The notes: generated from the letters alone by a model not told the origin. A DNA stretch of 64,000 nt from Arcobacter aquimarinus (GCF_013177635.1 NZ_CP030944.1:558001-622000); one strand, 5' to 3'. Positions 1-7,802 are shown, numbered from the stretch's first letter. Translations and numbers: made by a program.

Positions 1-124
1 GTATTGAATCTTTAGGATAATAAGCTATATCCATATGTTGAATACACATAGACATTTGACCTGGACTTAATACTTGAAATGGATGTATATTTGAAAGAAA
101 AGCTTCTTGGTCTTGTATACTCAT
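1..124 (-). CDS. N-terminus of cyclic-nucleotide-binding/CBS/nucleotidyltransferase-like protein (cut by window edge)
   Basis: The first 41 codons read leftwards from an ATG at 122-124 and run off the window. The peptide has a run of the type LSNIHPFQVLSPGQ followed by MDIAYYPKDS, which resembles the start of a cNMP-binding (CAP_ED) domain. In many bacteria a protein with cNMP-binding, CBS and DUF294 nucleotidyltransferase domains is encoded next to Na+:solute symporter pairs like the one immediately upstream, which supports the call. Only the N-terminal fragment is visible, so the later domains are inference. A terminator lies between it and the symporter gene, so it is probably transcribed separately or by readthrough. 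Confidence 0.55.
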   Translation of the reverse strand, partial: MSIQDQEAFLSNIHPFQVLSPGQMSMCIQHMDIAYYPKDSI

Positions 125-173
125 TCGATTATTCCTTTTATATTAGTACTTTTTTATATTAAAACTTTTAACA

Positions 174-214
174 TAAAAAAATACTAAAAGTATACCATAA
201 GGTATACTTTTAGT
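174..214 (-). terminator. Rho-independent terminator after the symporter gene
   Basis: A perfect 14-bp inverted repeat, ACTAAAAGTATACC (183-196) and its complement (201-214), encloses the loop ATAA. Read on the minus strand it lies just after the symporter stop codon and is followed by a T-run (the complement of the A-run at 174-181). Confidence 0.85.
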
Positions 215-221
215 TTTGATG

Positions 222-2117
222 TTAGTGATCTAATGCCTCACCAGCACCAGAAGGAATTCTGATTTTTTCAACCAACTCTTGAATATGAGCAGGAGGTGGA
301 GGAGTCATTCTTGATACAACTATCGCAACGATTAGATGTAATAATGTTCCTAAAGTTCCAATACCAGTTGGAGCTATTCCAAATAAGTAATCTTCTTTTG
401 CTCCACCCATGAATACAAAGTACACAATATATCCAAAAGTGAATATTAAACCAGTTAAAATACCAGCAATAGCACCTTCTTTATTCATTCTCTTATCAAA
501 TACCCCAAGGATAATTGTAGGGAAGAATGCAGCAGCTGCTAAACCAAATGCGAACGCAACAACTTGTGCAACGAAACCAGGAGGGTTAATTCCTAAGTAT
601 CCAGCAATTAAGATTGCTACGATTGCTGAAATTCTTGCCCACATTAACTCTGTTTTTTCATTTAATGTAGATTTACCAGTTGTTTTATCTTTAAAGATAA
701 TTTGACCCATTAAATCGTGTGAAATAGCTGAAGCAATTACAAGTAATAATCCAGCTGCTGTTGATAATGCTGCTGCTAAACCTCCAGCTGCAATAAACGC
801 AATAACCCAGTTTGGTAAGTTTGCAATTTCAGGATTTGCAAGAACCATAATATCAATGTCAACATACAACTCATTTGCAATACCATGATTTTTAGCTAAT
901 TCAGCTTCATCAGCAGGTCCTTTTGCGTTTGTTGTTAATTTATGTCCATCTTCTGCTCTTTTATCTCCATCAAATGCAGGTTTCCCACCTTTACCATCAA
1001 ATGCAGGTCCAGAAGCGTATTGAATTTTACCATCGCCATTTCTATCATTCCATGCTAATAATCCACCATGTTCCCATGTAGCAAACCATTTACCATTGTT
1101 AGCAGTACCATCTTCAAATTTAGCTTCTCCATTAACAAATGCTTTATATTCAACATTTTGAACATTTTTAATTAAATTTACTCTTGAAAAAGAAGCAACA
1201 GAAGAAATAGTTGTATACATAATAGCAATAAATACTAATGCCCAACCAGCACTTACTCTAGCATCTTTAACTGTTGGAACAGTAAAGAATCTAACTATAA
1301 CGTGTGGTAAACCAGCAGTTCCTAACATTAATGCTGTTGTTAACATGAACATATTCCATAAGTTACCAGGCTCTGTATATGCTTTAAACCCTAAATCTAA
1401 TAAAGATTGGTCAAGTGCATGTAAAAGGTAAGTTCCTTCAGGAATAACTTGAACACCCGTATTAAATGCAAAAGTTGTAGTTGCAAAAATACCTAATTGT
1501 GGTAAGAATGTATCTGTTACTTGTAATGATAAGAAAATTGCAGGAATCATATATGCAAAAATCATAACAACATATTGAGCAACTTGAGTATAAGTAATAC
1601 CTTTCATCCCTCCAAGAACTGAATAGAAGAATACAATTGCCATACCAATAATAACACCTGTATTTACATCAACTTGTAAGAATCTTGAGAATACAATCCC
1701 AACCCCTCTCATTTGTCCAGCAACATATGTAAATGATACGAAAATAACAGAGATAACAGCAACTAATCTAGCTGTATCAGAGTAATATCTATCACCCACG
1801 AAATCTGGAACTGTAAATTTACCAAATTTTCTTAAATATGGAGCTAGTAACATAGCAAGTAGAACATATCCACCTCTCCATCCCATTAAGTAAGCACCAC
1901 CATCACTTCCTTGGAAAGCAATAATACCAGCTAATGAAATAAATGAAGCTGCTGACATCCAGTCTGCTGCTGTTGCCATACCATTTGCAACTGGATGAAC
2001 TCCTCCACCTGCAACGTAAAAGTCTTTAGTTGAACCAGCTTTTGCCCATAAAGCAATACCGATATAAATTGCAAAAGAAACACCTACGAATAGGTAAATT
2101 AGTGTTTGTAATTCCAT
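222..2117 (-). CDS. Sodium:solute symporter large subunit (SSS family, VC_2705 type), probably acetate/carboxylate uptake
   Basis: A 631-residue inner-membrane protein with about a dozen hydrophobic segments in the sodium:solute symporter fold. The N-terminal region DFYVAGGGVHPVANGMA and the adjacent small-subunit gene match the VC_2705-type two-subunit symporters, related to acetate permease ActP. An unusual hydrophilic insert of about 100 residues (roughly 320-420) splits the membrane domain and holds an EF-hand-like stretch DRNGDGKI near residue 355. The start is ATG after a GGGAG ribosome-binding site. It lies 11 bp downstream of the small-subunit gene in one operon, next to a two-component system that may control it. 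Substrate is inferred from the family; acetate is likely but pyruvate or another carboxylate is possible. Confidence 0.85.
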   Translation of the reverse strand: MELQTLIYLFVGVSFAIYIGIALWAKAGSTKDFYVAGGGVHPVANGMATAADWMSAASFISLAGIIAFQGSDGGAYLMGWRGGYVLLAMLLAPYLRKFGKFTVPDFVGDRYYSDTARLVAVISVIFVSFTYVAGQMRGVGIVFSRFLQVDVNTGVIIGMAIVFFYSVLGGMKGITYTQVAQYVVMIFAYMIPAIFLSLQVTDTFLPQLGIFATTTFAFNTGVQVIPEGTYLLHALDQSLLDLGFKAYTEPGNLWNMFMLTTALMLGTAGLPHVIVRFFTVPTVKDARVSAGWALVFIAIMYTTISSVASFSRVNLIKNVQNVEYKAFVNGEAKFEDGTANNGKWFATWEHGGLLAWNDRNGDGKIQYASGPAFDGKGGKPAFDGDKRAEDGHKLTTNAKGPADEAELAKNHGIANELYVDIDIMVLANPEIANLPNWVIAFIAAGGLAAALSTAAGLLLVIASAISHDLMGQIIFKDKTTGKSTLNEKTELMWARISAIVAILIAGYLGINPPGFVAQVVAFAFGLAAAAFFPTIILGVFDKRMNKEGAIAGILTGLIFTFGYIVYFVFMGGAKEDYLFGIAPTGIGTLGTLLHLIVAIVVSRMTPPPPAHIQELVEKIRIPSGAGEALDH

Positions 2118-2128
2118 TATGCTACTCC

Positions 2129-2383
2129 CTATTCATGTACGCCATATTTCTCATCAATTCCTGTCATTACTTTTACATAAACAAAAATTAAGATAACAAA
2201 TACATATATTGCACCTTGTTGTGCAAACCAGTAACCTAATTTAACACCACTAATTTCAATAGCGTTAAGCTCGTTGATAAATAAAATACCACAACCAAAA
2301 GAAACAATGAACCAAACTATAAGAAGTTTGATAATCATAGAAATATTTTCTTTCCAGTATGCTTGTGCTTTTTCTGGACTCAT
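2129..2383 (-). CDS. Sodium:solute symporter small subunit (DUF4212)
   Basis: An 84-residue protein with two hydrophobic helices (about residues 17-38 and 52-72) and the charged start SPEKAQAYWKENI typical of the DUF4212 small subunit that accompanies VC_2705-type symporters. It begins at ATG behind a strong GGAGAG site and is the first gene of the symporter operon. Its role is taken from the family: it is thought to accompany the large transporter subunit in the membrane; the exact function is not established. Confidence 0.85.
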   Translation of the reverse strand: MSPEKAQAYWKENISMIIKLLIVWFIVSFGCGILFINELNAIEISGVKLGYWFAQQGAIYVFVILIFVYVKVMTGIDEKYGVHE

Positions 2384-2409
2384 TCTGCTCTCCTTTTTGA
2401 ATTTTATTA

Positions 2410-2448
2410 AACAATAGATATTGTTAAATAATTAACAATGAAATTATA
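2410..2448 (-). promoter_or_regulatory. Symporter operon promoter with overlapping palindromes
   Basis: On the minus strand a TATAAT -10 box (2443-2448) precedes two overlapping palindromes: TTGTTAA-ATAA-TTAACAA (2421-2438) and AACAATA-GA-TATTGTT (2410-2425). They fall around and just after the expected transcription start, where an operator would sit. The neighbouring OmpR-type regulator is an obvious candidate binder; that is inference. Confidence 0.5.
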
Positions 2449-2524
2449 ATAATTGTAGATAGCAAAAAGGTAGCAATTAGAATTTTTTTGAAAATTTAAA
2501 GCAAATTAGTTTTTTATGAAGCTA

Positions 2525-2547
2525 GAATAACCAAAATATGGTTATTC
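2525..2547 (-). terminator. Hairpin immediately after the response regulator gene
   Basis: GAATAACC and GGTTATTC form an 8-bp stem around AAAATAT directly after the regulator stop codon. There is no clean T-run beyond it, so this may be a weak terminator or only an mRNA-end hairpin. Confidence 0.45.
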
Positions 2548-3210
2548 TTAAACAGAATAATATCTATCAATTTTATATCCAAGACCTCGAATATTTTTTA
2601 TAAAATCCTCTTTCAGAGCTTTTTTTAGTCTTGAAATTTCTGCTCTTATTGTTGGATTATCTATATTTTCACCTTCCCAAACATCAATTCTAAATCTTTC
2701 AAAGTCTACAATCATATTGATATTTAAAGCTAAAATGTGAATAATTTCAAGCTGTTTTTTTGTAAGATTTTGGGGCTCTCCATTAAAATATAGAGTTTGT
2801 TTATCTTTTGAATAAGAATAATTTTCAGAAAATCTAATGTGTGAAGTATTATTTTGTTCTTTTTTTAATATTTGATTGATTTTTATTCCTAATTCACCTA
2901 GATGAAAAGGTTTTTTTATGTATTCTCTACATCCTAAATTATATGCTTTTGTTATATCTTCTATATCTATTAAAGCTGAAATAAAAATAGTTGGTATGTA
3001 TATTTTTCTACTATTTAACTCAGATAAAATTTCAAAACCATCTTTTGTAGGTACATTTATATCTAATATAAGTAAGTCTAATGTAGTATCTATATTATCC
3101 AAAACTTCTTGTCCATCAGAATAGCTTTCAACCATATGTCCAATATTTCTTAAATATTCACTAATTGCATTATTTAGCATCAATTCATCTTCAAGTAATA
3201 GTATTTTCAT
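2548..3210 (-). CDS. OmpR-family response regulator
   Basis: 220 residues. An N-terminal receiver (about 1-115) has the acidic pair LLEDE, the phospho-acceptor region LLILDINVP (Asp near 51) and the lysine in YIKKPFHLGEL. A C-terminal winged-helix DNA-binding domain (about 125-218) ends in the Trans_reg_C pattern IRAEISRLKKAL and IRGLGYKI. It overlaps the upstream histidine kinase gene by 20 bp, so the pair is cotranscribed. Its position directly upstream of the symporter operon suggests control of carboxylate uptake, but the target is inferred from location only. Confidence 0.9.
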   Translation of the reverse strand: MKILLLEDELMLNNAISEYLRNIGHMVESYSDGQEVLDNIDTTLDLLILDINVPTKDGFEILSELNSRKIYIPTIFISALIDIEDITKAYNLGCREYIKKPFHLGELGIKINQILKKEQNNTSHIRFSENYSYSKDKQTLYFNGEPQNLTKKQLEIIHILALNINMIVDFERFRIDVWEGENIDNPTIRAEISRLKKALKEDFIKNIRGLGYKIDRYYSV

Positions 3211-4774
3211 TTATTTTAAACCTATAAGTAAATTTTGTCTCTTTTTCGTTTGATTGAAGGTTGATTATAACTAAATTTTTATCACATATATCTTTGACTA
3301 TTTTTAAGCCCAATCCAAAACCTCCTCTTGCATTATTTTCTCTATAAAAATCATCAAAAATTTTATTTGTATTATCTATTTTTTTAGAGTTTGTAGCAAT
3401 TGAAAATTCAATTTCATCATCATTTAGATAGTAGAGCTCAATTATGATTTTTGAATCGGAATAAGAGTATTTTATTGCATTAGAAAGATTATTATCAATG
3501 ATTCTTTGTAATTCTGTGATATTGAATTTTATGTATAAATCATCTTCAATCATTGAATTAAATGATAATGAATTTGATTTAGCTATTTCATCAAAAAAAT
3601 CAAGTCTATTCTTTAATATTTTGGTAAAGTCTAAATACTCTTTTTCATAGATAACTCTATCTCTTTTTACAAGATAAGATAAATCATCATAAATATTTTG
3701 AATGATTTTTGAACCAGATTCAATATTTGTTATATATTTATTATTGGGTATTTTCATTTTTAATAAGTCAATATTAGTTTGAATTATAGATAAAGGGGTA
3801 TTGATTTCATGCACTGAGTTTTTTATAAATTTTTTTTGAGATTCAATTAAATTTGTTAGTTCTTTGGTTTTTTCATTTACTTTATATTCTAGATTTTTAT
3901 TTAAGTCTTCGAGCATGTGAGTTTTTAATTTTATATTATTCATTGCATCTGTTGCATAATTTGCTATAACTTTGAATTCCCCAAATATAATCCTATTTTG
4001 ATTTATAGGATCATCATTTTTTTGAGATTCTTTAAAATATTTTCCTATCTCTTTTACATCATTTACAATTAATATAGTTGCATTTTTATATATAAATATT
4101 GAGTATAGAACTAACATTATTGTCAATGAAGTTATTTGTAAAGTATAATTAGAAATTTTTTCGTTGTATTCTTCCTCTTTTATTTGTACTAATTTATCTA
4201 TTTCATCTAAATAGACTCCCCTTCCTATCGTCCAATTCCATCTATCATAAGATTTTGCATAAGATATTTTATTTGTTTCTTTATCTATCTCTGGATTTAA
4301 CCATACATAATCAACATATCCTCCAAATTCTTTTTTTGAAGTTTCTATTAATTCTTTAATTACTTTTTTACCATTAGAATCTACAACTTCTATAAAATTC
4401 TCTTGATGATTATCTTTTAAAGTTGTACTTTTTACAACTTTTCCATCAAAATTATATATAAAGATGTATTCATTAGGATTTTTTGTAATTTTTAATAATT
4501 CTATTGCATTAAGTATCTCTTTTTTGATATCCTCAATAGGTTTTATATTTTTATTTTGATTATAGTAATAGTCTATAAAATTAATTACATAATTTACATG
4601 CTCTTTTATTAAAGTTTTTTGACTATTTGTGTAATCAGTTTTGAGAGTTTTGATTTTTTCCTGTAGTTCTTCATGTGCATTATTAATTATAATAAATGTA
4701 AAAAATGAGATTAGCATAATAATAAACAGTATGCTATAAACTATTAGATGATATAGACTTTTTGCTTTTAACAT
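3191..4774 (-). CDS. Membrane sensor histidine kinase with periplasmic Cache domain
   Basis: About 527 residues. Two transmembrane segments (near 12-32 and 208-230) flank a periplasmic sCache_2-like sensor containing YIFIYNFDGKVV and the late motif YDRWNWTIGRGVYLDEID. The cytoplasmic part has a coiled linker, a HisKA box with the phospho-acceptor in SVHEINTPLS (about residue 321), an N-box NNLSNAIKYS and a G-box GFGLGLKIV. The start chosen is the ATG at 4772-4774, six bases after AAAGG; a TTG two codons earlier abuts that site and is less likely. Cache sensors of this kind often bind small organic acids, fitting the nearby symporter. Confidence 0.88.
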   Translation of the reverse strand: MLKAKSLYHLIVYSILFIIMLISFFTFIIINNAHEELQEKIKTLKTDYTNSQKTLIKEHVNYVINFIDYYYNQNKNIKPIEDIKKEILNAIELLKITKNPNEYIFIYNFDGKVVKSTTLKDNHQENFIEVVDSNGKKVIKELIETSKKEFGGYVDYVWLNPEIDKETNKISYAKSYDRWNWTIGRGVYLDEIDKLVQIKEEEYNEKISNYTLQITSLTIMLVLYSIFIYKNATILIVNDVKEIGKYFKESQKNDDPINQNRIIFGEFKVIANYATDAMNNIKLKTHMLEDLNKNLEYKVNEKTKELTNLIESQKKFIKNSVHEINTPLSIIQTNIDLLKMKIPNNKYITNIESGSKIIQNIYDDLSYLVKRDRVIYEKEYLDFTKILKNRLDFFDEIAKSNSLSFNSMIEDDLYIKFNITELQRIIDNNLSNAIKYSYSDSKIIIELYYLNDDEIEFSIATNSKKIDNTNKIFDDFYRENNARGGFGLGLKIVKDICDKNLVIINLQSNEKETKFTYRFKINENTIT

Positions 4775-4800
4775 TAACAACCTTTTTTTAAATTAAAGGT

Positions 4801-4806
4801 ATAATA
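4801..4806 (-). promoter_or_regulatory. -10 element for the kinase/regulator operon
   Basis: TATTAT on the minus strand lies about 27 bp upstream of the kinase ATG, downstream of the last tRNA gene. No terminator is evident between the tRNA array and this point, so readthrough from the tRNA operon is also possible. Confidence 0.4.
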
Positions 4807-4847
4807 TCTAGTTTTATATGATAAGTTTCTTTGAAAGGTAAAATAAG

Positions 4848-4924
4848 TGGCGCGGTTGAAGGGACTCGAACCCTCGACCTCCTGCGTGACAGGCAGGCAT
4901 TCTAACCAACTAAACTACAACCGC
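4848..4924 (-). tRNA. tRNA-Asp (GTC), copy 1
   Basis: Seven-bp acceptor stem GCGGTTG/CAACCGC, anticodon stem with loop CTGTCAC (anticodon GTC), T-arm GGTTCGAGTCC and an encoded 3' CCA. Length is 77 nt including CCA. It is the last tRNA of the array in the direction of transcription, and is identical to the second Asp gene 451 bp away. Confidence 0.97.
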
Positions 4925-4972
4925 ACTATAAAGATACTATTTATAAATATAAATAGAAGTCACAAAATAAAA

Positions 4973-5009
4973 TTTAAAAATCAATAGAACTCTATTTTAG
5001 ATTTTTAAA
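4973..5009 (-). terminator. Hairpin between tRNA-Val and tRNA-Asp, copy 1
   Basis: Nested inverted repeats TTTAAAAATC (4973-4982)/GATTTTTAAA (5000-5009) and AATAG/CTATT form a long stem-loop in the spacer. Read on the minus strand it is followed by a T-rich tail, so it looks like an attenuator or partial terminator between tRNA-Val and tRNA-Asp; it may instead be a processing site. Confidence 0.5.
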
Positions 5010-5011
5010 AG

Positions 5012-5087
5012 TGGTGGTCGATATAAGACTCGAACTTATGACATCTACCTTGTAAGGGTAGCGCTCTACCAACTGAGCTAATCGACC
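5012..5087 (-). tRNA. tRNA-Val (TAC), copy 1
   Basis: 76 nt including an encoded CCA. Acceptor stem GGTCGAT/ATCGACC, D-arm AGCTCAGTTGGTAGAGC, anticodon loop CTTACAA (anticodon TAC). Confidence 0.97.
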
Positions 5088-5106
5088 GTTTGTTGCATAC
5101 AAAACT

Positions 5107-5181
5107 TGGTGACCCCTAGGGGATTCGAACCCCTGTGGCATGGATGAAAACCATGAATCCTAACCGTTAGATGAAGGGGCC
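5107..5181 (-). tRNA. tRNA-Glu (TTC), copy 1
   Basis: 75 nt including an encoded CCA. Acceptor stem GGCCCCT/AGGGGTC, anticodon loop TTTTCAT (anticodon TTC), T-arm GGGGTTCGAATCCCC. Confidence 0.97.
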
Positions 5182-5207
5182 AAGACTATGACTATGCAAC
5201 AATAAAA

Positions 5208-5283
5208 TGGTGACCCGTGATGGATTCGAACCATCGGCCCCCTCATTAAAAGTGAGATGCTCTACCGGCTGAGCTAACGGGTC
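5208..5283 (-). tRNA. tRNA-Lys (TTT), copy 1
   Basis: 76 nt including an encoded CCA. Acceptor stem GACCCGT paired with ACGGGTC, D-arm TAGCTCAGCCGGTAGAGC, anticodon loop CTTTTAA (anticodon TTT). Confidence 0.97.
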
Positions 5284-5298
5284 TTAACAATCTTAAAG

Positions 5299-5375
5299 TG
5301 GCGCGGTTGAAGGGACTCGAACCCTCGACCTCCTGCGTGACAGGCAGGCATTCTAACCAACTAAACTACAACCGC
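5299..5375 (-). tRNA. tRNA-Asp (GTC), copy 2
   Basis: Same sequence as the Asp gene at 4848-4924, offset by exactly 451 bp; anticodon GTC, CCA encoded. Only 15 bp separate it from tRNA-Lys copy 1, leaving no room for a separate promoter for the first repeat unit. Confidence 0.97.
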
Positions 5376-5423
5376 ACTATAAAGATACTATTTATAAATA
5401 TAAATAGAAGTCACAAAATAAAA

Positions 5424-5460
5424 TTTAAAAATCAATAGAACTCTATTTTAGATTTTTAAA
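5424..5460 (-). terminator. Hairpin between tRNA-Val and tRNA-Asp, copy 2
   Basis: Duplicate of the nested stem-loop at 4973-5009, 451 bp away. The same reading applies: attenuator-like or a processing signal in the tRNA precursor. Confidence 0.5.
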
Positions 5461-5462
5461 AG

Positions 5463-5538
5463 TGGTGGTCGATATAAGACTCGAACTTATGACATCTACC
5501 TTGTAAGGGTAGCGCTCTACCAACTGAGCTAATCGACC
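5463..5538 (-). tRNA. tRNA-Val (TAC), copy 2
   Basis: Identical to the Val gene at 5012-5087; anticodon TAC, CCA encoded. The base just upstream of its 5' end (5539) is A where copy 1 (5088) has G, the only difference I found between the two repeat units. Confidence 0.97.
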
Positions 5539-5557
5539 ATTTGTTGCATACAAAACT

Positions 5558-5632
5558 TGGTGACCCCTAGGGGATTCGAACCCCTGTGGCATGGATGAAA
5601 ACCATGAATCCTAACCGTTAGATGAAGGGGCC
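5558..5632 (-). tRNA. tRNA-Glu (TTC), copy 2
   Basis: Identical to the Glu gene at 5107-5181; anticodon TTC, CCA encoded. Confidence 0.97.
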
Positions 5633-5658
5633 AAGACTATGACTATGCAACAATAAAA

Positions 5659-5734
5659 TGGTGACCCGTGATGGATTCGAACCATCGGCCCCCTCATTAA
5701 AAGTGAGATGCTCTACCGGCTGAGCTAACGGGTC
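5659..5734 (-). tRNA. tRNA-Lys (TTT), copy 2
   Basis: Identical to the Lys gene at 5208-5283; anticodon TTT, CCA encoded. It is the first tRNA after the array promoter. Confidence 0.97.
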
Positions 5735-5780
5735 ACATTGTTTCCAGTTTTAGTAGATGTTCTACTTAAATTGGACTGGA

Positions 5781-5809
5781 ATTATAGTGCAAATTTATTT
5801 ATTTGTCAA
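5781..5809 (-). promoter_or_regulatory. Consensus sigma70 promoter for the tRNA array
   Basis: On the minus strand TTGACA (5804-5809) and TATAAT (5781-5786) are separated by 17 bp, an exact textbook promoter. The -35 box lies within the last codons of pncC. It points into the eight-gene tRNA array about 45 bp downstream. Confidence 0.85.
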
Positions 5810-6305
5810 GAGTATTTTGAATAAATTTTGAAATTTCTTTCAAAGATGTTTTTGCTGCTTGGATTTGTACCTCTTCTCTTGAACCATTAAAATGGTATAT
5901 ATTAACGATTTTGTGGGCTTTTGAATCACAAATTCCTATTACTACAGTACCAACTGGTTTATTTTTTGTTTCGCCTGTAGGACCAGCAATTCCTGAGATA
6001 GCTATAGCATAATTTGCATCAAATTTTTTAACTACACCATTTAACATTTCATTTACAACTTCACAACTTACAGCACCAAATTTTTGTAAAGTTTCATTTT
6101 TTACATTTAATTCTTGATTTTTTATTTTATTTGAATAAGTTACTACACTTCCATTGAAGATATCAGATGAACCAGAAATTTTTGTAATCATACTAGCAAC
6201 TAATCCACCTGTACATGATTCTGCTACTGTAATAGTTTTATTGTGTATTCTTAATATGTTTTGTAGTTTTATCATATCATCATTATCAAATATATTGTTA
6301 TACAT
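5799..6305 (-). CDS. pncC: Nicotinamide-nucleotide amidohydrolase, CinA C-terminal family
   Basis: 168 residues, the length of stand-alone CinA C-terminal domain proteins. The family signature TVAESCTGGLVASMIT is near residues 26-41 and ISGIAGPTGETKNKPVGTV near 105-123. The enzyme deamidates nicotinamide mononucleotide to nicotinate mononucleotide in pyridine nucleotide salvage. ATG start behind AAAGG. It is monocistronic on the minus strand, and its last codons contain the -35 box of the downstream tRNA promoter. Confidence 0.9.
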   Translation of the reverse strand: MYNNIFDNDDMIKLQNILRIHNKTITVAESCTGGLVASMITKISGSSDIFNGSVVTYSNKIKNQELNVKNETLQKFGAVSCEVVNEMLNGVVKKFDANYAIAISGIAGPTGETKNKPVGTVVIGICDSKAHKIVNIYHFNGSREEVQIQAAKTSLKEISKFIQNTLDK

Positions 6306-6415
6306 ATTTTTACCTTTTAATTTATATTGTTTAGTTAAAAATATTGTAGTGAGTATTTAATTAAAAATTGGATTTATAGTTTGAGATTTTATATTGAAAA
6401 GAAATATAAAGTTTA

Positions 6416-6440
6416 AAATAAGAGGAATAACCTCTTATTT
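6416..6440 (-). terminator. Terminator after mqo
   Basis: AAATAAGAGG and CCTCTTATTT form a 10-bp stem around AATAA directly after the mqo stop; the U-rich part is the distal stem arm on the minus strand. Confidence 0.65.
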
Positions 6441-6443
6441 TTA

Positions 6444-7802
6444 TTATTCAGCGTCTGTAAAATCTGCTAAGAATTTATCTTCATAGAAAGTTTTACCTAA
6501 AGATTGACATACTTTTTTAATATCTCTTTCTGCATTTCCTAAACAAGAAGTTGCACCTGGAGATGGAGTCATATTAAATATAATACCTTCTAATTCAGTA
6601 ATTGAAGCTTCACCAAGCATTAATTTCTTTTCAGTTTTATTTAAAACTTGAGGTCTAACTCCTCCAAATCCTTTTGCATATTCAATATCTTCTACACTTA
6701 AAGATGGAACGATTTTTTGTGCATCTTTAACAAATAGTTTCTTATTAATTCCTGGAACTTCGAATAAGAAGTTTCTAAATACATAATTTCTGATATCTGA
6801 ATCTTTTAATAAATCCCAGAAAATTTTCATAATGCTTCCATCGAAGTTCATAGTTTTTAAACATTGGAAGAATGATTTTCCACCTTTGTATCTTTCAAGA
6901 ACTAATAATGCTAACGCAGTTGGACCGAATCTTGTTTTTCCATTTTCTAAAATATCTGGATCTCCATGAAGAGCAGCAAATGGTAATTTGTCATTTTGAA
7001 CCATATAAACTTTACCATTTAAGTAAGTTCCATTTGTGATATAGAACGAACCAGCCATTGATAAAGAACCCATGTGTTTTCCGTAACCCATTTTGTGAGC
7101 TAAATATAAAGAATGCGCACCAGCATTTACAACAACGAAATCGGCTGTGTAAACAGTACCATTTACAGTTGTTAATTTGAATTTTTTACCAATTTGCTCA
7201 ATCTCTTCAACTTCAGAATTAAAGAATACATCTGTAGTTTTAGAAGAATCTGCAGTTTGACCAGCTTTAACTAATTCTTTAGTCATTTCTCCAAAATCAA
7301 CAGTTGTATATTGATCACTTGCTCCCATAGCAACGATTGGTTCTGGTCTATCTTTTGTTCTTTCTTTATCAGCATAAACTAATAAAGGCTCTTTCTCTCT
7401 TAAAGTATCTTTATCCCATAACTCTAAGTAAGGGAAAATTTCTTTAAATTTATTATATCTATCAGTTATAAACTGAACTTCTTTTTCTCCAACACCTAAA
7501 GCCATTTTTTGGTGTTTAAACATGATTTTATCTTGAAGATTATACATTAAGTTAAACTTCTCAATCATTTTTGCAGTTCTTTTTGTTATTTTTGCTTTAT
7601 CAAAAGTATAATTTGTTTCAATATCTCCCACGTGGATAGTTTGAGAGTTACTAGTTCCTTTTGAGTTTAGAGTTGCTAAGTCCTCATATTTTTCTAATAG
7701 ACACATACTATTTACATCAGAGTACTTCGCTAGTTCAAAAAATAGAGCTGCTCCAGAGATTCCTCCACCAACAATTACTACTTCATAGTGTTTTTCATTC
7801 AT
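6444..7802 (-). CDS. mqo: Malate:quinone oxidoreductase (FAD-dependent)
   Basis: 452 residues. An N-terminal FAD-binding Rossmann motif VVIVGGGISGAALFFEL (about 8-24) is followed by DLATLNSKGTSNSQTIHVGDIETNY, typical of the shorter Mqo form known in Helicobacter and other Campylobacterota. The C-terminal region MTPSPGATSCLGNAERD also fits this family. The enzyme oxidises malate to oxaloacetate at the inner membrane and passes electrons to the quinone pool in place of NAD-linked malate dehydrogenase. ATG start; single gene with its own terminator. A generic NAD(FAD)-dependent oxidoreductase is the alternative but less likely. Confidence 0.88.
   Translation of the reverse strand: MNEKHYEVVIVGGGISGAALFFELAKYSDVNSMCLLEKYEDLATLNSKGTSNSQTIHVGDIETNYTFDKAKITKRTAKMIEKFNLMYNLQDKIMFKHQKMALGVGEKEVQFITDRYNKFKEIFPYLELWDKDTLREKEPLLVYADKERTKDRPEPIVAMGASDQYTTVDFGEMTKELVKAGQTADSSKTTDVFFNSEVEEIEQIGKKFKLTTVNGTVYTADFVVVNAGAHSLYLAHKMGYGKHMGSLSMAGSFYITNGTYLNGKVYMVQNDKLPFAALHGDPDILENGKTRFGPTALALLVLERYKGGKSFFQCLKTMNFDGSIMKIFWDLLKDSDIRNYVFRNFLFEVPGINKKLFVKDAQKIVPSLSVEDIEYAKGFGGVRPQVLNKTEKKLMLGEASITELEGIIFNMTPSPGATSCLGNAERDIKKVCQSLGKTFYEDKFLADFTDAE

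Larger units (their letters stand above)
4845..5734. repeat. Tandem duplication of a four-tRNA block (period 451 bp)
   Basis: Positions 4845-5283 and 5296-5734 match base for base apart from 5088 (G) versus 5539 (A). Each unit holds Asp, Val, Glu and Lys tRNA genes plus the same spacers, including the hairpin between Val and Asp. The near-identity of non-coding spacers points to a recent duplication or ongoing gene conversion. Confidence 0.95.

Noticed and set aside
4845-5734. The tRNA array as the attachment site of a mobile element
   Set aside because: No integrase is near and the repeats are whole duplicated tRNA units, not a partial 3' end.
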